Of a stretch of 64,000 nucleotides of DNA, positions 24,675-34,314 are shown piece after piece (the first letter of the stretch is position 1; each line of letters begins with the position of its first letter). The DNA is taken from contig CAAGBL010000023.1 in NCBI GenBank assembly GCA_900768045.1, positions 1-64,000 of the forward strand, read 5' to 3'. The notes under the pieces are model-generated. The model saw only the letters and a program-made list of their open reading frames with translations. It did not search any database and was not told where the DNA came from. The translations under genes were made by a program, and so were the position numbers. This DNA comes from an uncultured Alistipes sp. Lineage in GTDB: Bacteria > Bacteroidota > Bacteroidia > Bacteroidales > Rikenellaceae.

Positions 24675-27600
24675 CTATTTATAAAATATTGTATATATCA
24701 CAGGCAGTACAACAACGACAAGTAGGGTAGCTACGATAAGTCCACCCATGATTGTTGCAGCCATAGAGCCAAACATGGGGTCAAACAGAAGCGGAATGAG
24801 GGCGAGCACTGTTGTTCCCGAGGCAGTGATGACGGGTGTTAGACGGTCGGTGGCTGCCTTGGTGGCTGATAGGGTGGTGCTGTACCCCGCCTTGCGAAGT
24901 TCTCTAATTCGCATAAGTAGTATCACGCCACTCTTTACGTGCATGCCCACAAGGCCGAGTAGACCAAGTAACGAGAAGAAGTCGAACATCTTGCCGCTTA
25001 TAACAAGACCTACCACCACGCCAATAAATATTAGTGGTATGGTAACCAAAATTATTAGCGTGTCACGATAGTTTCCAAAGAGTATCACGAGTAGTATGAC
25101 TATGAGTATTAGCGTGATGGGTAGCCGTGATGCCAACGCCTCGTTCGACTCCTTGCGACTCTCCTGTTCGCCATATATCTCCATGCGATAGCCCTCGGGG
25201 AGTGATATTTTCTCCTCTATCTCTTTTTTAAGTTCCTCGAAAAGAGCAATCGTATTAATACCATACTCGGGATCGCACTGCGCCTTCATTACACGTCGTG
25301 AGTCTATGCGCTTAATAACTGGGAGCCCAAACTCGAAGCCGAATCCCGCTGCGGCTTGCTCCATGCTATATGCTCGACCTCGGGCCGAAAATATAGGCAT
25401 TGTGCTCAATGCATCGAGCGAGCCCTCTTCCATAAGGTCTGTTGTTAGGACGATGTTTAGCTCCTTGTCGCCCTCACGCATGCTGCCAACAGTTATACCC
25501 TCCGTAGCCATCTTTACACCCTCGGCCATAGCTAACCTATCAACACCCAGACGTTGGCCCTTGAGTTGCGAGTAACGAGGGGTGTATATCGGCACCCGAT
25601 TACCCCAACTATTGCGTATGTTGGTTGTGTGTGGGTGTGCGTGCATAAGAGCCATGGCCTTAGCAGTAAGTGTGCTTAGTGTATCTATGTTTTCGCCCAC
25701 AAAGCCAAACTCTATTGTGGCATCGGGCACTGGCGATAGCTTAAATTGTGACGAGCGTAGCCACACGTCGGGTAGACTATCTCTAACCCATTTGTTAAAT
25801 CTCTTTTCGGTGTTTTCAACCTCTTTGTCGGAGTGCAATTCGATGAGTATATTGCCATAGTTGGGCTTCGAGGCGTAGCTGCTGCTTGCCAAGTAGTAGC
25901 GAGGTGGTGTGCCTCCTGCCGTTGTCGATACCTGCTTTACTTCGGGCTGCTTAATTAGCCACTCGGTCATCTGCTTTAGGCGTTGCTCCGTAGCTGCAAT
26001 GTCGTAACCTTCAGCCAAGATTACGTCGGCACGAAACATCGGCTTTGCAAGTTTTGGAAAGAAGTTTTGCGGCATCTTACCCATGGTTATTAGCGATAAA
26101 GCAAAGAGTAGTATTGTTACCGTAAGCACTATCCATCTATGGCGCACAAACATATCCATTATAGGTCGAAACCACATCGAACGCTCAAAGTCATCTGCTA
26201 CATGGCTCTTTGGACGTAGTATGCGTGTCGACATTTCGGGTACTTGTGTGAGTGCGAGTAACCAGCTTATTAATAGCGAAATAGCTATTACGCTAAATAG
26301 TGGTTTTATAATTTCGGCGACTGATGATGGCGATAGCTGTAACGGCAAGAATGAGATTATTGCAATGAGCGTGGCGCATAGTAGTCCCATGCTTGGTAGT
26401 GTAGCTCCCTTTATGGCGGCTATGTTTACGGGTTGCCCACCTCTTGATAGTTGTGAGGTGTTGTCTACTACCACAATAGCATTATCTACGAGCATGCCCA
26501 TAGCTATAATAAAACCAGATAACGACGTGCGATTTAGACTCTCGCCAAGTGCAAGCATGATGAGCAGTGTTGCACCTATGCTGAGTAGTAGCGAGCTTCC
26601 TACAATAATGCCTGAGCGCCACCCCATGCTAATAATTATAAGAAGTATGACGATTACTAACGACTCTGTTAGGTTAATTAGAAAGTCGTTTGTGGCCTTA
26701 AGAGCAATAACATTTTCAGGATATATCGTGTTTATCTCCATGCCTGCGGGTAGCTTATGCTCTAATTCACGCAGTCGTTTCTCGACTAAGTCGCCTATTG
26801 CAACAACGTCCTCTTCGGGGTTTGTGGCTACGGCAATGCCTATTGCCTCCTGCCCGTTGATGCGTGCAATGTAGCGGGCAGGTTTGTGGTATCGGTACTC
26901 AATAGTTGTCACATCAGCTAAGCGATACTGCTTGCCGTCGTCTGCTGTAAGTAGTTGACTCTTAATGTCGTCAATGTTGAGGTATGGTGTTCCTTCCGAT
27001 AGCTCTATGGTTAGCTCGTTGGAGGTGTACTCGCCAAGAGCTATTGTTGCGCTTGTGTTTGTTATGGCACGTTTAATCTCGCTTGGTCGTATGTCGAATG
27101 CAGCGAGTGTGGCGGGCGATATTTTTATTACAATCTCCGACTCTTGCTCACCACTAAGCATAACTTTGTCTACGCCCTCGATGCTGTATAGCTCGTTTTG
27201 TATCTTCAGAGCATTGTTGCGTAGTTCGCTCCATGTAAATCCGCTCTCGGCGCTAATGGCGTAATATAGACCGTAGACATCGCCAAAGTCATCACTGATG
27301 TTTATCGTGGCTACGTCTTTGGGTAGCGATGGTTTTATGTTGTTGACCTTTGCATGTAGCTCGTCCCATATCTGCGGTACTTTATTGGCTTTTGTCTTTG
27401 GCTCGAGCTTAACCATTATTCGTGCGTAGCCGAAGTGCGACTCTGAGGATACTTCGTCAATAGACTCTAAGGTGCGCAGCTCTCGCTCCATAGGTTCAAC
27501 CACGAGCTTCTCTACAACCTCAGGTGTTGCTCCTGGGTAGATGCATGTCACAATAGCGCTCTTAATCGTAAATGTCGAGTCCTCACGCTTGCCTAATGCG

Positions 27601-27692
27601 GAAAATGAGTATATGCCACCAATTATGATTATGGCAACAGCTAAACGTACAACAGCACGATTATTTAGAGCATATTTAGTTATGTTGAACAT
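24675..27692 (-). CDS. RND efflux pump, inner membrane subunit
   Basis: 1005 aa proton-driven RND transporter of the AcrB/HAE family, with an N-terminal TM helix, two large periplasmic loops and 12 TM helices in total. Proton-relay region MGMLVDNAIVVVDN in TM4 has the DN pair seen in many HAE pumps; KSGVILLMRIREL lies in TM10. Its substrate cannot be read from sequence; drugs, bile salts or detergents are typical. It sits 4 bp after the adaptor gene. Confidence 0.95.
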   Translation of the reverse strand: MFNITKYALNNRAVVRLAVAIIIIGGIYSFSALGKREDSTFTIKSAIVTCIYPGATPEVVEKLVVEPMERELRTLESIDEVSSESHFGYARIMVKLEPKTKANKVPQIWDELHAKVNNIKPSLPKDVATINISDDFGDVYGLYYAISAESGFTWSELRNNALKIQNELYSIEGVDKVMLSGEQESEIVIKISPATLAAFDIRPSEIKRAITNTSATIALGEYTSNELTIELSEGTPYLNIDDIKSQLLTADDGKQYRLADVTTIEYRYHKPARYIARINGQEAIGIAVATNPEEDVVAIGDLVEKRLRELEHKLPAGMEINTIYPENVIALKATNDFLINLTESLVIVILLIIISMGWRSGIIVGSSLLLSIGATLLIMLALGESLNRTSLSGFIIAMGMLVDNAIVVVDNTSQLSRGGQPVNIAAIKGATLPSMGLLCATLIAIISFLPLQLSPSSVAEIIKPLFSVIAISLLISWLLALTQVPEMSTRILRPKSHVADDFERSMWFRPIMDMFVRHRWIVLTVTILLFALSLITMGKMPQNFFPKLAKPMFRADVILAEGYDIAATEQRLKQMTEWLIKQPEVKQVSTTAGGTPPRYYLASSSYASKPNYGNILIELHSDKEVENTEKRFNKWVRDSLPDVWLRSSQFKLSPVPDATIEFGFVGENIDTLSTLTAKAMALMHAHPHTTNIRNSWGNRVPIYTPRYSQLKGQRLGVDRLAMAEGVKMATEGITVGSMREGDKELNIVLTTDLMEEGSLDALSTMPIFSARGRAYSMEQAAAGFGFEFGLPVIKRIDSRRVMKAQCDPEYGINTIALFEELKKEIEEKISLPEGYRMEIYGEQESRKESNEALASRLPITLILIVILLVILFGNYRDTLIILVTIPLIFIGVVVGLVISGKMFDFFSLLGLLGLVGMHVKSGVILLMRIRELRKAGYSTTLSATKAATDRLTPVITASGTTVLALIPLLFDPMFGSMAATIMGGLIVATLLVVVVLPVIYTIFYK

Positions 27693-27696
27693 TGTA

Positions 27697-28719
27697 CTAT
27701 TCTATTATGCGAACAAGTTGATTTTCATGAAGTTTATATACGCCAGCGGTGACTATCTTGTCGCCCACCGACACACCACTTAGAACCTCTACGGAGTCGC
27801 TACCGTCTAATCTGTTAATCTCTACCTTGCGTAGCTCCACACGACTTTCATCGTCTATAACCCATACATACTCTCCACCAGTCATGGGTGCGTATATTGC
27901 AGTTAGTGGCAGAACTATTTTGCTCTGCTTTTCGGGTGTTATGACTATTGCTATGCAGGTCATGCCTGGCGATATTTTATATTTGCTACTATCGATGTTT
28001 ACGAGGCGAAGTGATACGGGAAAGCCCAGAGCGTCCGACGATGTGCGGGCGAAGCTCTTGATTTTAGCCTCGAATTTCACATCTGGCCATGCGTCAAATT
28101 CGACCTCAAAAATGGTTGATGGTTGGTCGAGATAGGCAATCAAGCTCTCGGGAGCAGTGAAGCCTACAGTGGTGCTTATGGGGTTCACTAAACGCACGAT
28201 TGTCTGCCCAGAATTTACACGTTCATAGGTGTCGACATAGCTACGCTCAATGATGCCGTCGAAGGGGGCTACAATACGAGTGTCAGCAAGCAGGTCAAGG
28301 CTGTTTTCGTATGCCGATTTAGCCTGCTCGGCACTACTTTGTAGTGACTCAAACTCCTGCTTTGAAATGGCGTTATGCTCGATAAGTCGCCGTCCTCGCT
28401 CAAGGCGTTGTAGTGACTCAGTATAAGTGGCTTTAGCGGCATTTACCTGAAGTTCTACATCACGTTTGTCGAGCTCAGCAAGTAGCTCGCCACGCTTGAC
28501 ATGTTGTCCCTTTGCAATGGGTATATTTATAACTCGCCCTGAAATCTTAAATGCCAAGTTTACAGCATCGTCAGCAGTGGTTAGCGCAGCAAAGTCACGT
28601 TGCTCAAAACTGATGAGTTTTGCCGTCGTGCACTTCACACTTTGAGGGCTCTCTGTTTGGGGATTTTCGCTATGACTACAGCTGCATAAAATGAGTGCAG
28701 CCAATATTAATCTTCGCAT
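27697..28719 (-). CDS. RND efflux periplasmic adaptor (membrane fusion lipoprotein)
   Basis: 340 aa. Lipoprotein signal MRRLILAALILCSCSHSENP (lipid-modified Cys at 12 or 14). The biotinyl-lipoyl-like segment INIPIAKGQHVKRGELLAEL, then a helical hairpin (YTESLQRLERGRRLI... NAISKQEFESLQSSAEQAKS), then DTRIVAPFDGIIERSYVD and a membrane-proximal domain. It is the first gene of the tripartite operon, diverging from the TPR gene at 28843 across a 120-bp spacer. Confidence 0.93.
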   Translation of the reverse strand: MRRLILAALILCSCSHSENPQTESPQSVKCTTAKLISFEQRDFAALTTADDAVNLAFKISGRVINIPIAKGQHVKRGELLAELDKRDVELQVNAAKATYTESLQRLERGRRLIEHNAISKQEFESLQSSAEQAKSAYENSLDLLADTRIVAPFDGIIERSYVDTYERVNSGQTIVRLVNPISTTVGFTAPESLIAYLDQPSTIFEVEFDAWPDVKFEAKIKSFARTSSDALGFPVSLRLVNIDSSKYKISPGMTCIAIVITPEKQSKIVLPLTAIYAPMTGGEYVWVIDDESRVELRKVEINRLDGSDSVEVLSGVSVGDKIVTAGVYKLHENQLVRIIE

Positions 28720-28812
28720 TGTGTTACATGTTTTATACGTTTATTTTACCTTTTTTAGAGCGTTAGGACAATAATCATTCCTTTTAGGTTTTTTATATAA
28801 TAAAAAAATTGT

Positions 28813-28820
28813 TATCTTTG
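28813..28820 (+). promoter_or_regulatory. -7 promoter box for TPR/OMP operon
   Basis: TATCTTTG matches TAnnTTTG and lies 22 bp before the ATG at 28843. The -33 region is T-rich but has no exact TTTG at the normal spacing. Confidence 0.55.
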
Positions 28821-28842
28821 CACATATATTATATATGTGATT

Positions 28843-31818
28843 ATGAGAAGAAAAATCATATCTTTAACCCTGCTCTCTCTGGTGACACTGTCGTCGACAG
28901 TTGTTGCTATGCCTAATGTTCAGAATAGTGAGCCCAAGGCCAATATCGAGGAGCTTATTGTACGTCGTCGCTGGGCAGATGCAAAATATTCGCTTATTGA
29001 GTATCGTAAAGGTCTTGATGATGTTAAGCAGCGCTATGAACTTGAGTGGGTTGACTACCAGCTTGTGTGTTGTTGCGTGGAGCTTGGCTCGTCGGAGGCT
29101 GTGAAGTATATGCTTGATTTTATGGAGCGTTATCCGCAGAGTCAGCATGCTAATCGTATGCGCTTTATGCTTGGCTGTTACTATTCTGAGGAGGATAACT
29201 TGGAGGCAGCCGAGGAGCACCTGTCGAAGGTTGACTACTTGGGCCTTACAGCCAGGGAGAAGGAGCGTTACGATATTCGTATGGGTTATATTCGTTTTGT
29301 TAAGGGCGACTATCTCACTGCATCAAGCCGTTTTTCGCAAATCTCCGAGAAGAGCGAGTATTATGCTCACGCACTCTACTATAATTCATACATCGACTAC
29401 CGTTCTGGTCGCTATGATGCTGCACGTGCGGGCTTCATGCAACTTAAGAACCATGACTCGTATCGAGGTGTGATACCATTCTACCTTGTGCAGATAGCCT
29501 ATCGTGAGGCAAACTACGACTACGTGATTTCCGAGGGCGAGTCACTACTAAAGCTGTCGACAAAGGCTGTGCGTGACGACCTTGTGAGAATCATTGCTGA
29601 GTCACACTTCGTTAAGGGCGATTATGCTATGGCGCTCAAATATATTAACGAGTATCCATCAGATAAATATACCCGTCAGGAGAACTATATCAAGGGTTAT
29701 GCATTGTATCGTCTTGCTCGCTATAAAGATGCAATTTCGCCCCTACGAGCTGTTTGTGGTGCTATGGACGGACTTACGCAGAATGCTTCGTATCATCTTG
29801 CTGAGTGTTTCCTAAATATTGGCGATAAGCCAAGTGCTATGTCGGCATTCTCAATGGCTTCAACCGAGGGCTTTGATGATTCGTTGGCAGAAAATGCGTT
29901 GCTCAACTATGGACGCCTAAAGTTTGAACTCGACGGTGACCTATTTAACGAGTCGATAAATGTTTTGAAGAGATATTTGGATAAGTATCCCGATTCGTTG
30001 CATCGCTCAGAGGTGCAGACACTGCTTATTGCAGCATATTATAACTCTAAAGACTATGTTGCAGCTTATGAGGCTATCAAGGCATTCCCAAATCCCGATA
30101 AGGAGCTAAGGGTAGCTTTGCAGAAGGTGGCCGTCTTTCGAGCTATCGATGCCGTTAAGGTTGGACGCTACGACGACGCCAACAAATTTCTTAAGGAGGC
30201 AGAGGGTATCGGCATAAGTCCTAAGTATAAGGCGTTGGCAATCTATTGGCAGGGCGAGATAGCCATGCTAAATGGTAAGTATGATGAGGCAAAGCAGAAG
30301 TATGAGTCCTATATTAGATTAGCCCCTAAGAGCGATGCTGAGTATCTTATGGCGCACTACGGTATGGGTTATGCCTACTTCCAACTCAAAGATATGGAGT
30401 CGTCAGCAGTCTCTTTCGATACCTTTGTTCGAGAGTATAAGTCTCAGGATCGCTATATGTATGATGCCCACAATCGTTTGGGCGATACCCGTTTTTCGCA
30501 GCGTCAGTTTAATGCTGCTCGCAAGGCATATAAGGTGGCGCTCGGTTCGCCCACTGCCGAGCGTAACTATGCTCGCTATCAGTTGGCGCTTATCGATGGC
30601 GTTGAGGCAAACAACGATGCTAAGATAGATAAGCTAAAGAGCATCATCAACGATGCCGAGGGTAGCTATGTTGACGATGCTTGGTACGAGCTTGGGCGCA
30701 CCTATATCGCCATGGAGCGATTTGCAGATGGTGCTACTACTCTTGAGGAGTTCGTAGCTCAAGACCACACCTCGCCATTCTATATCAATGCTCTTACCGA
30801 TATAGGCTTGGCATATTACAACCTCGGTCGCAAAGATGATGCCCGTAGATATTACGAGCAGGTTGTTGACTATGACCCACAGTCGCCTGCGGCATTGGAG
30901 GCTATGCGAGGTATTCGAGAGATATATGTTGCAAATGGCGATATCGACGGATACTTTGCCTACGCAGAGCGTAGTGGCGTGCAGAGCGATATGGGCATTG
31001 CAGCACGTGACTCACTTACGTTTGCAGCTGCTCGTGCAGTATATCTTGAGGGCGATGTTCCTCGTGCTTTGACAAAGTTGCGAGCATATCTCGATGACTT
31101 TGACAATGGCTATAACCGTAGTGAGGCGTTGTTCTATCTTAGCGACTGCTATATTCGTAACGATAATCGAGATTACGCTTTGCAGACCATGGAGGAGCTT
31201 GTTGCGCATGGTAATAGCCAATATAGCGAGCGAATATATGCGACTATGGCTCCAATGTGCTTCGATATGGAGCTCTTCGAGAAGTCGGCTTCGGCATACC
31301 GTAAGCTCTATGATGTGGCCCACGATGCTACTAAGCGAGGTGTTGCATCTGAGGGCTATGTTGAGGCTACGTTGAAATATGCCTACAGCGATGAGCTTAT
31401 TGCTATGGCCGAGGATGTTGATAAGATGGAGTATGCAACCGAGAGAGCAAAGCGCATAGCAATATTGGCGAAGGCACGTGTGCTCTACGATAGGGGTAGT
31501 GATGAGGCATATACTATATTTGCTCATCTTGCCGATAAGCGAACAACAGCCGAGGGCACTGAGGCCTATTATCGTCTTGTCGAGCAGCAATACACCCTCG
31601 GTAAATTAGACGTTGCCGAGAAGATGATTTACGAACTTGGTGATTGTGGCTCGGTATATTGGCAGGCTAAGTCTTTCTTGTTGCTTGGCGATATTATGAT
31701 TAAGCGTGGCAACTCATTCCAGGCCCGAGCAACATATCAGAGTATTGTTGATGGCTATCCATTGCCTGACGATGGCATAATATGGGAGGCTCGTGAGCGT
31801 ATTAACTCAATTAAATAA
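28843..31818 (+). CDS. secreted tetratricopeptide-repeat protein
   Basis: 991 aa from the ATG at 28843 (an in-frame GTG lies 6 nt upstream). Signal peptide MRRKIISLTLLSLVTLSSTVVA, then TPR units throughout, for example LYYNSYIDYRSGRYDAARAG, YKALAIYWQGEIAMLNGKYD and YINALTDIGLAYYNLGRKDD. Such long periplasmic TPR proteins in Bacteroidota act as scaffolds for outer-membrane or cell-envelope complexes. It lies 12 bp upstream of an outer-membrane barrel gene and is presumably its partner. No catalytic domain is seen. Confidence 0.88.
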   Translation: MRRKIISLTLLSLVTLSSTVVAMPNVQNSEPKANIEELIVRRRWADAKYSLIEYRKGLDDVKQRYELEWVDYQLVCCCVELGSSEAVKYMLDFMERYPQSQHANRMRFMLGCYYSEEDNLEAAEEHLSKVDYLGLTAREKERYDIRMGYIRFVKGDYLTASSRFSQISEKSEYYAHALYYNSYIDYRSGRYDAARAGFMQLKNHDSYRGVIPFYLVQIAYREANYDYVISEGESLLKLSTKAVRDDLVRIIAESHFVKGDYAMALKYINEYPSDKYTRQENYIKGYALYRLARYKDAISPLRAVCGAMDGLTQNASYHLAECFLNIGDKPSAMSAFSMASTEGFDDSLAENALLNYGRLKFELDGDLFNESINVLKRYLDKYPDSLHRSEVQTLLIAAYYNSKDYVAAYEAIKAFPNPDKELRVALQKVAVFRAIDAVKVGRYDDANKFLKEAEGIGISPKYKALAIYWQGEIAMLNGKYDEAKQKYESYIRLAPKSDAEYLMAHYGMGYAYFQLKDMESSAVSFDTFVREYKSQDRYMYDAHNRLGDTRFSQRQFNAARKAYKVALGSPTAERNYARYQLALIDGVEANNDAKIDKLKSIINDAEGSYVDDAWYELGRTYIAMERFADGATTLEEFVAQDHTSPFYINALTDIGLAYYNLGRKDDARRYYEQVVDYDPQSPAALEAMRGIREIYVANGDIDGYFAYAERSGVQSDMGIAARDSLTFAAARAVYLEGDVPRALTKLRAYLDDFDNGYNRSEALFYLSDCYIRNDNRDYALQTMEELVAHGNSQYSERIYATMAPMCFDMELFEKSASAYRKLYDVAHDATKRGVASEGYVEATLKYAYSDELIAMAEDVDKMEYATERAKRIAILAKARVLYDRGSDEAYTIFAHLADKRTTAEGTEAYYRLVEQQYTLGKLDVAEKMIYELGDCGSVYWQAKSFLLLGDIMIKRGNSFQARATYQSIVDGYPLPDDGIIWEARERINSIK

Positions 31819-31830
31819 CATTGAACTTCT

Positions 31831-33489
31831 ATGAAACGTATATATTTCGCTCTGTCGGTTGTTGTGTTAGCGCTATTGTGTGGCGTAGATCATGTTGTGG
31901 CACAAGAGGGTAATGTTGAGATTGTCACAACATATACCCCTGAGATAGCACCTGCCACCAAGCTTTTAGCACCCACAAAGATTGCTGATGATCCAACAAT
32001 CAATCCCGATATTAACTATAATACTAAGTCGTCGTTGTGGCAAATCGACCTTGAGGCCCATAGCTTTAACCCTGCACGTGCCTCATATTGGGATCACACA
32101 GGCTACAAGCAGTTCTTTGCTAAGGCCGACATCGGCTATCCGTTGAGCTCCGACGCTCGACTAAGATATACTATGCAGACGCCTAAGCTCGGATATCTGG
32201 GTGTTGGCGTTGACCATGCGGGCGATTTTGCGTCACGCCAATCAGCTGATGATGTGGTGCGTAGCATTGCCGATAGCTACAAGATGCATAATAAGGTGTT
32301 GCTCAATGGCGGCATCTTCGCTGGTAGCCGCATGTTCGAGGCTTCACTAACCTATGATAACGACATCTTTAATGGTTATGCTATGGCTAATCCCGAGCGT
32401 CGATTGTTCCATGATGCGGCACTTGCCTTGCGCTTTGGCGATGACTTTGTTGACCTCGAGCACCTAAATTTTGCCGTTGAGGTTGATGGTGGCTTGTGGG
32501 CTCATCGTTTCCCTGAGCTTGGGACTGCCCAGAGTGAATATCGAGCAGGAGCATTGGCTAAGTTAGCTCGTAATTTCAGTGGTAATACCATAACCCTCGA
32601 ACTTGATTTCGATATGTGGCAGGGTAGCAAGCAGCTAAACTATGGCGATATGCGCTTTGGCGGCGAGGTGGGCTACGCTCGCAACTTCGGATTCTTCTCT
32701 GTTGAGGCGGGCTTGGGTTATCTCTACGATAGGGTAGCTATGCGAGATAAGGCCTCTAATTTTGTGCTACCACGAGCAAAGGTTATGTTTGACTTAGAGA
32801 AGGCATCCTTCGTGCCTTACATCGATTTTAGTAGTTCGGTTAGTCAAAATGGCATCTCGTCGATGTATGGCTTAAACCCTTATATCGATTATGGTGTGAT
32901 GTCTGATGAGCTTAGCAAGATGGCAAATACGCTTAGCTACAATCTCGCTCTTGGCTTCACGGGCACACTCTTCTCGTCACGCCTATCATACCACGTTTAT
33001 ACAGGGGTTAACTTTATGTGCGATCAGTTGTTCTGGTATGTAACCTCTCCTGGAAAGTTTGGCGTTGTGACAGATAATAACAACCGTCTATTTGTAGGTG
33101 CTGGTGCAAAGTATCAGCCTATAGCAGGTCTTGAACTTGGCCTCGATTTCAACTACCATTTTGATAGTAACGATTCTCAGTATAAGCTATCAGAGCCAGT
33201 TATGCGTGGGGCACTTAATGTTAAATATACACTTCGTGACTGGGAGTTCTATGTCGATGGCAAGCTTATTGGAAAACGAGAGTGGTCGATGTTGCCAACA
33301 GCCTCGGGCAAAGAGGTGTTTACTATGCCAACAGCCTTTGATCTTGGAGCAGGTGTTAGCTATCGAGTAAATCGCACTTTTGAGCTCTTTGCTACTGGCT
33401 ATAACCTTATTAACCAGCCTATTTATGATTATGCCTACTATTATCAGCCGGGCATAGGTTTCAAGGTTGGTGTGAAGGTTGATTTCTAA
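31831..33489 (+). CDS. outer membrane beta-barrel protein
   Basis: 552 aa with signal peptide MKRIYFALSVVVLALLCGV...VVAQ. Alternating aromatic/hydrophobic strands, such as GYARNFGFFSVEAGLGYLYD and LSYNLALGFTGTLFSSRLSY, and the C-terminal YQPGIGFKVGVKVDF ending in Phe fit an outer-membrane barrel. No plug domain is evident, so it is not a full TonB receptor. It forms an operon with the upstream TPR protein and the downstream membrane protein. Confidence 0.82.
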   Translation: MKRIYFALSVVVLALLCGVDHVVAQEGNVEIVTTYTPEIAPATKLLAPTKIADDPTINPDINYNTKSSLWQIDLEAHSFNPARASYWDHTGYKQFFAKADIGYPLSSDARLRYTMQTPKLGYLGVGVDHAGDFASRQSADDVVRSIADSYKMHNKVLLNGGIFAGSRMFEASLTYDNDIFNGYAMANPERRLFHDAALALRFGDDFVDLEHLNFAVEVDGGLWAHRFPELGTAQSEYRAGALAKLARNFSGNTITLELDFDMWQGSKQLNYGDMRFGGEVGYARNFGFFSVEAGLGYLYDRVAMRDKASNFVLPRAKVMFDLEKASFVPYIDFSSSVSQNGISSMYGLNPYIDYGVMSDELSKMANTLSYNLALGFTGTLFSSRLSYHVYTGVNFMCDQLFWYVTSPGKFGVVTDNNNRLFVGAGAKYQPIAGLELGLDFNYHFDSNDSQYKLSEPVMRGALNVKYTLRDWEFYVDGKLIGKREWSMLPTASGKEVFTMPTAFDLGAGVSYRVNRTFELFATGYNLINQPIYDYAYYYQPGIGFKVGVKVDF

Positions 33490-33511
33490 GTGTCGAATAA
33501 TGTAAGTGAGT

Positions 33512-34126
33512 ATGACTAAGAGTAGCGGATTTGGACATTATAGCTGGTTTAGGCGATCTGTTGTGCGTCGAGTTGAGACCATCTCTGAGCAGAATGCTCT
33601 GTTATGGGGTGTCGCATGGCTTATAATAGCAGCTATCGTAGGGTGGTATTTTCGTCTGATGCCATCTTCTGTTGTTAGCTTTGTTCCAACAAGCTATGTC
33701 TCGTTGTTTTGGAGCCTTGTGCTTAATATGGTAGTGGGAATTGTATGGTCACTGCTCTTTATCCCTTTAGCCCTTGTGCGTAATCCTAAGGTTAGTAGTA
33801 ATGAGTTGTTGGCACGCATGCTCTTTGCTCACTGGCCAGTAGTTTTACTGATGCTTCCCGCCATTCTCTATGACCGCATATCTTATGCAACATTTGTTGG
33901 CAATCCGTTGGTTAGTTTTGAGCTTTATCCAACGTTTAGCATCGTGTTCAGCATTGTTGTATTGCTGGTTATTGTATGGTGGTTGATGTGGAGCTATCAG
34001 GCATATTCGGTGTCAACAGAGCGAAATAGTGTTGCCGATAAGCTGCTATTTGCACTTGTAGCCACTCTTTCAACTCTATTGTCGTATGTTGTTATGAGCT
34101 ATGTTTTGGAGAGAGCTATATCCTAA
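33512..34126 (+). CDS. YIP1-like integral membrane protein
   Basis: 204 aa from the ATG at 33512 (GTG at 33506 is a possible alternative). Five hydrophobic segments, for example WGVAWLIIAAIVGWYF, VLNMVVGIVWSLLFIPLALV and SIVFSIVVLLVIVWWLMWSY, with little soluble part. The spacing resembles Yip1/DUF-type five-helix membrane proteins; no motif lets me name it further. It follows the beta-barrel gene by 22 bp and ends the operon just before the SRP RNA. Confidence 0.65.
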   Translation: MTKSSGFGHYSWFRRSVVRRVETISEQNALLWGVAWLIIAAIVGWYFRLMPSSVVSFVPTSYVSLFWSLVLNMVVGIVWSLLFIPLALVRNPKVSSNELLARMLFAHWPVVLLMLPAILYDRISYATFVGNPLVSFELYPTFSIVFSIVVLLVIVWWLMWSYQAYSVSTERNSVADKLLFALVATLSTLLSYVVMSYVLERAIS

Positions 34127-34169
34127 TATTGTTGTGAGAGAGAGAGGGTTAGGTATATATACGAAAAAA

Positions 34170-34265
34170 GGGTAAGCTACTTATATCGCACCGCTACAAC
34201 CACATACCCTTGCTTGATTCCTCACCTGGGGGGTTCTGTAGGAGCTGGTCGTATAAGACTTACCC
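34170..34265 (-). ncRNA. ffs: signal recognition particle RNA (4.5S, small type)
   Basis: Read on the minus strand, the ends GGGTAAG and CTTACCC pair, TTATA pairs with TATAA and CTACA with TGTAG, giving one long hairpin. Its apex reads CAGGTGAGGAATCAAGCA, matching the SRP helix-8 consensus AGGU..GGAA..AAGCA, with a GGAA tetraloop closed by A-U and the symmetric AGGU/AGCA internal loops that bind Ffh. A six-T run (34164-34169) follows as terminator. A consensus promoter lies just upstream. Ends are set from base pairing and could be off by a few nt. Confidence 0.88.
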
Positions 34266-34270
34266 GGGCA

Positions 34271-34301
34271 CAAAAGTACAAAAAAAATGTATCTTTGCAA
34301 A
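34271..34301 (-). promoter_or_regulatory. promoter of SRP RNA
   Basis: Minus strand TTTG (complement of 34298-34301), 19 bp, TACTTTTG (complement of 34271-34278), ending 5 bp upstream of the inferred RNA 5' end. It overlaps the mltG -7 box on the other strand. Confidence 0.8.
34290..34297 (+). promoter_or_regulatory. -7 promoter box of mltG
   Basis: TATCTTTG, 17 bp before the mltG ATG. It abuts the -33 box of the divergent SRP RNA promoter, so the two polymerases should compete. Confidence 0.6.
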
Positions 34302-34314
34302 AAAAAATAGAATA

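Noticed and set aside
34210..34314. N-terminal extension of MltG
   Set aside because: It runs antisense through the SRP RNA gene and over two promoters; the ATG at 34315 is followed directly by the membrane anchor expected of MltG.
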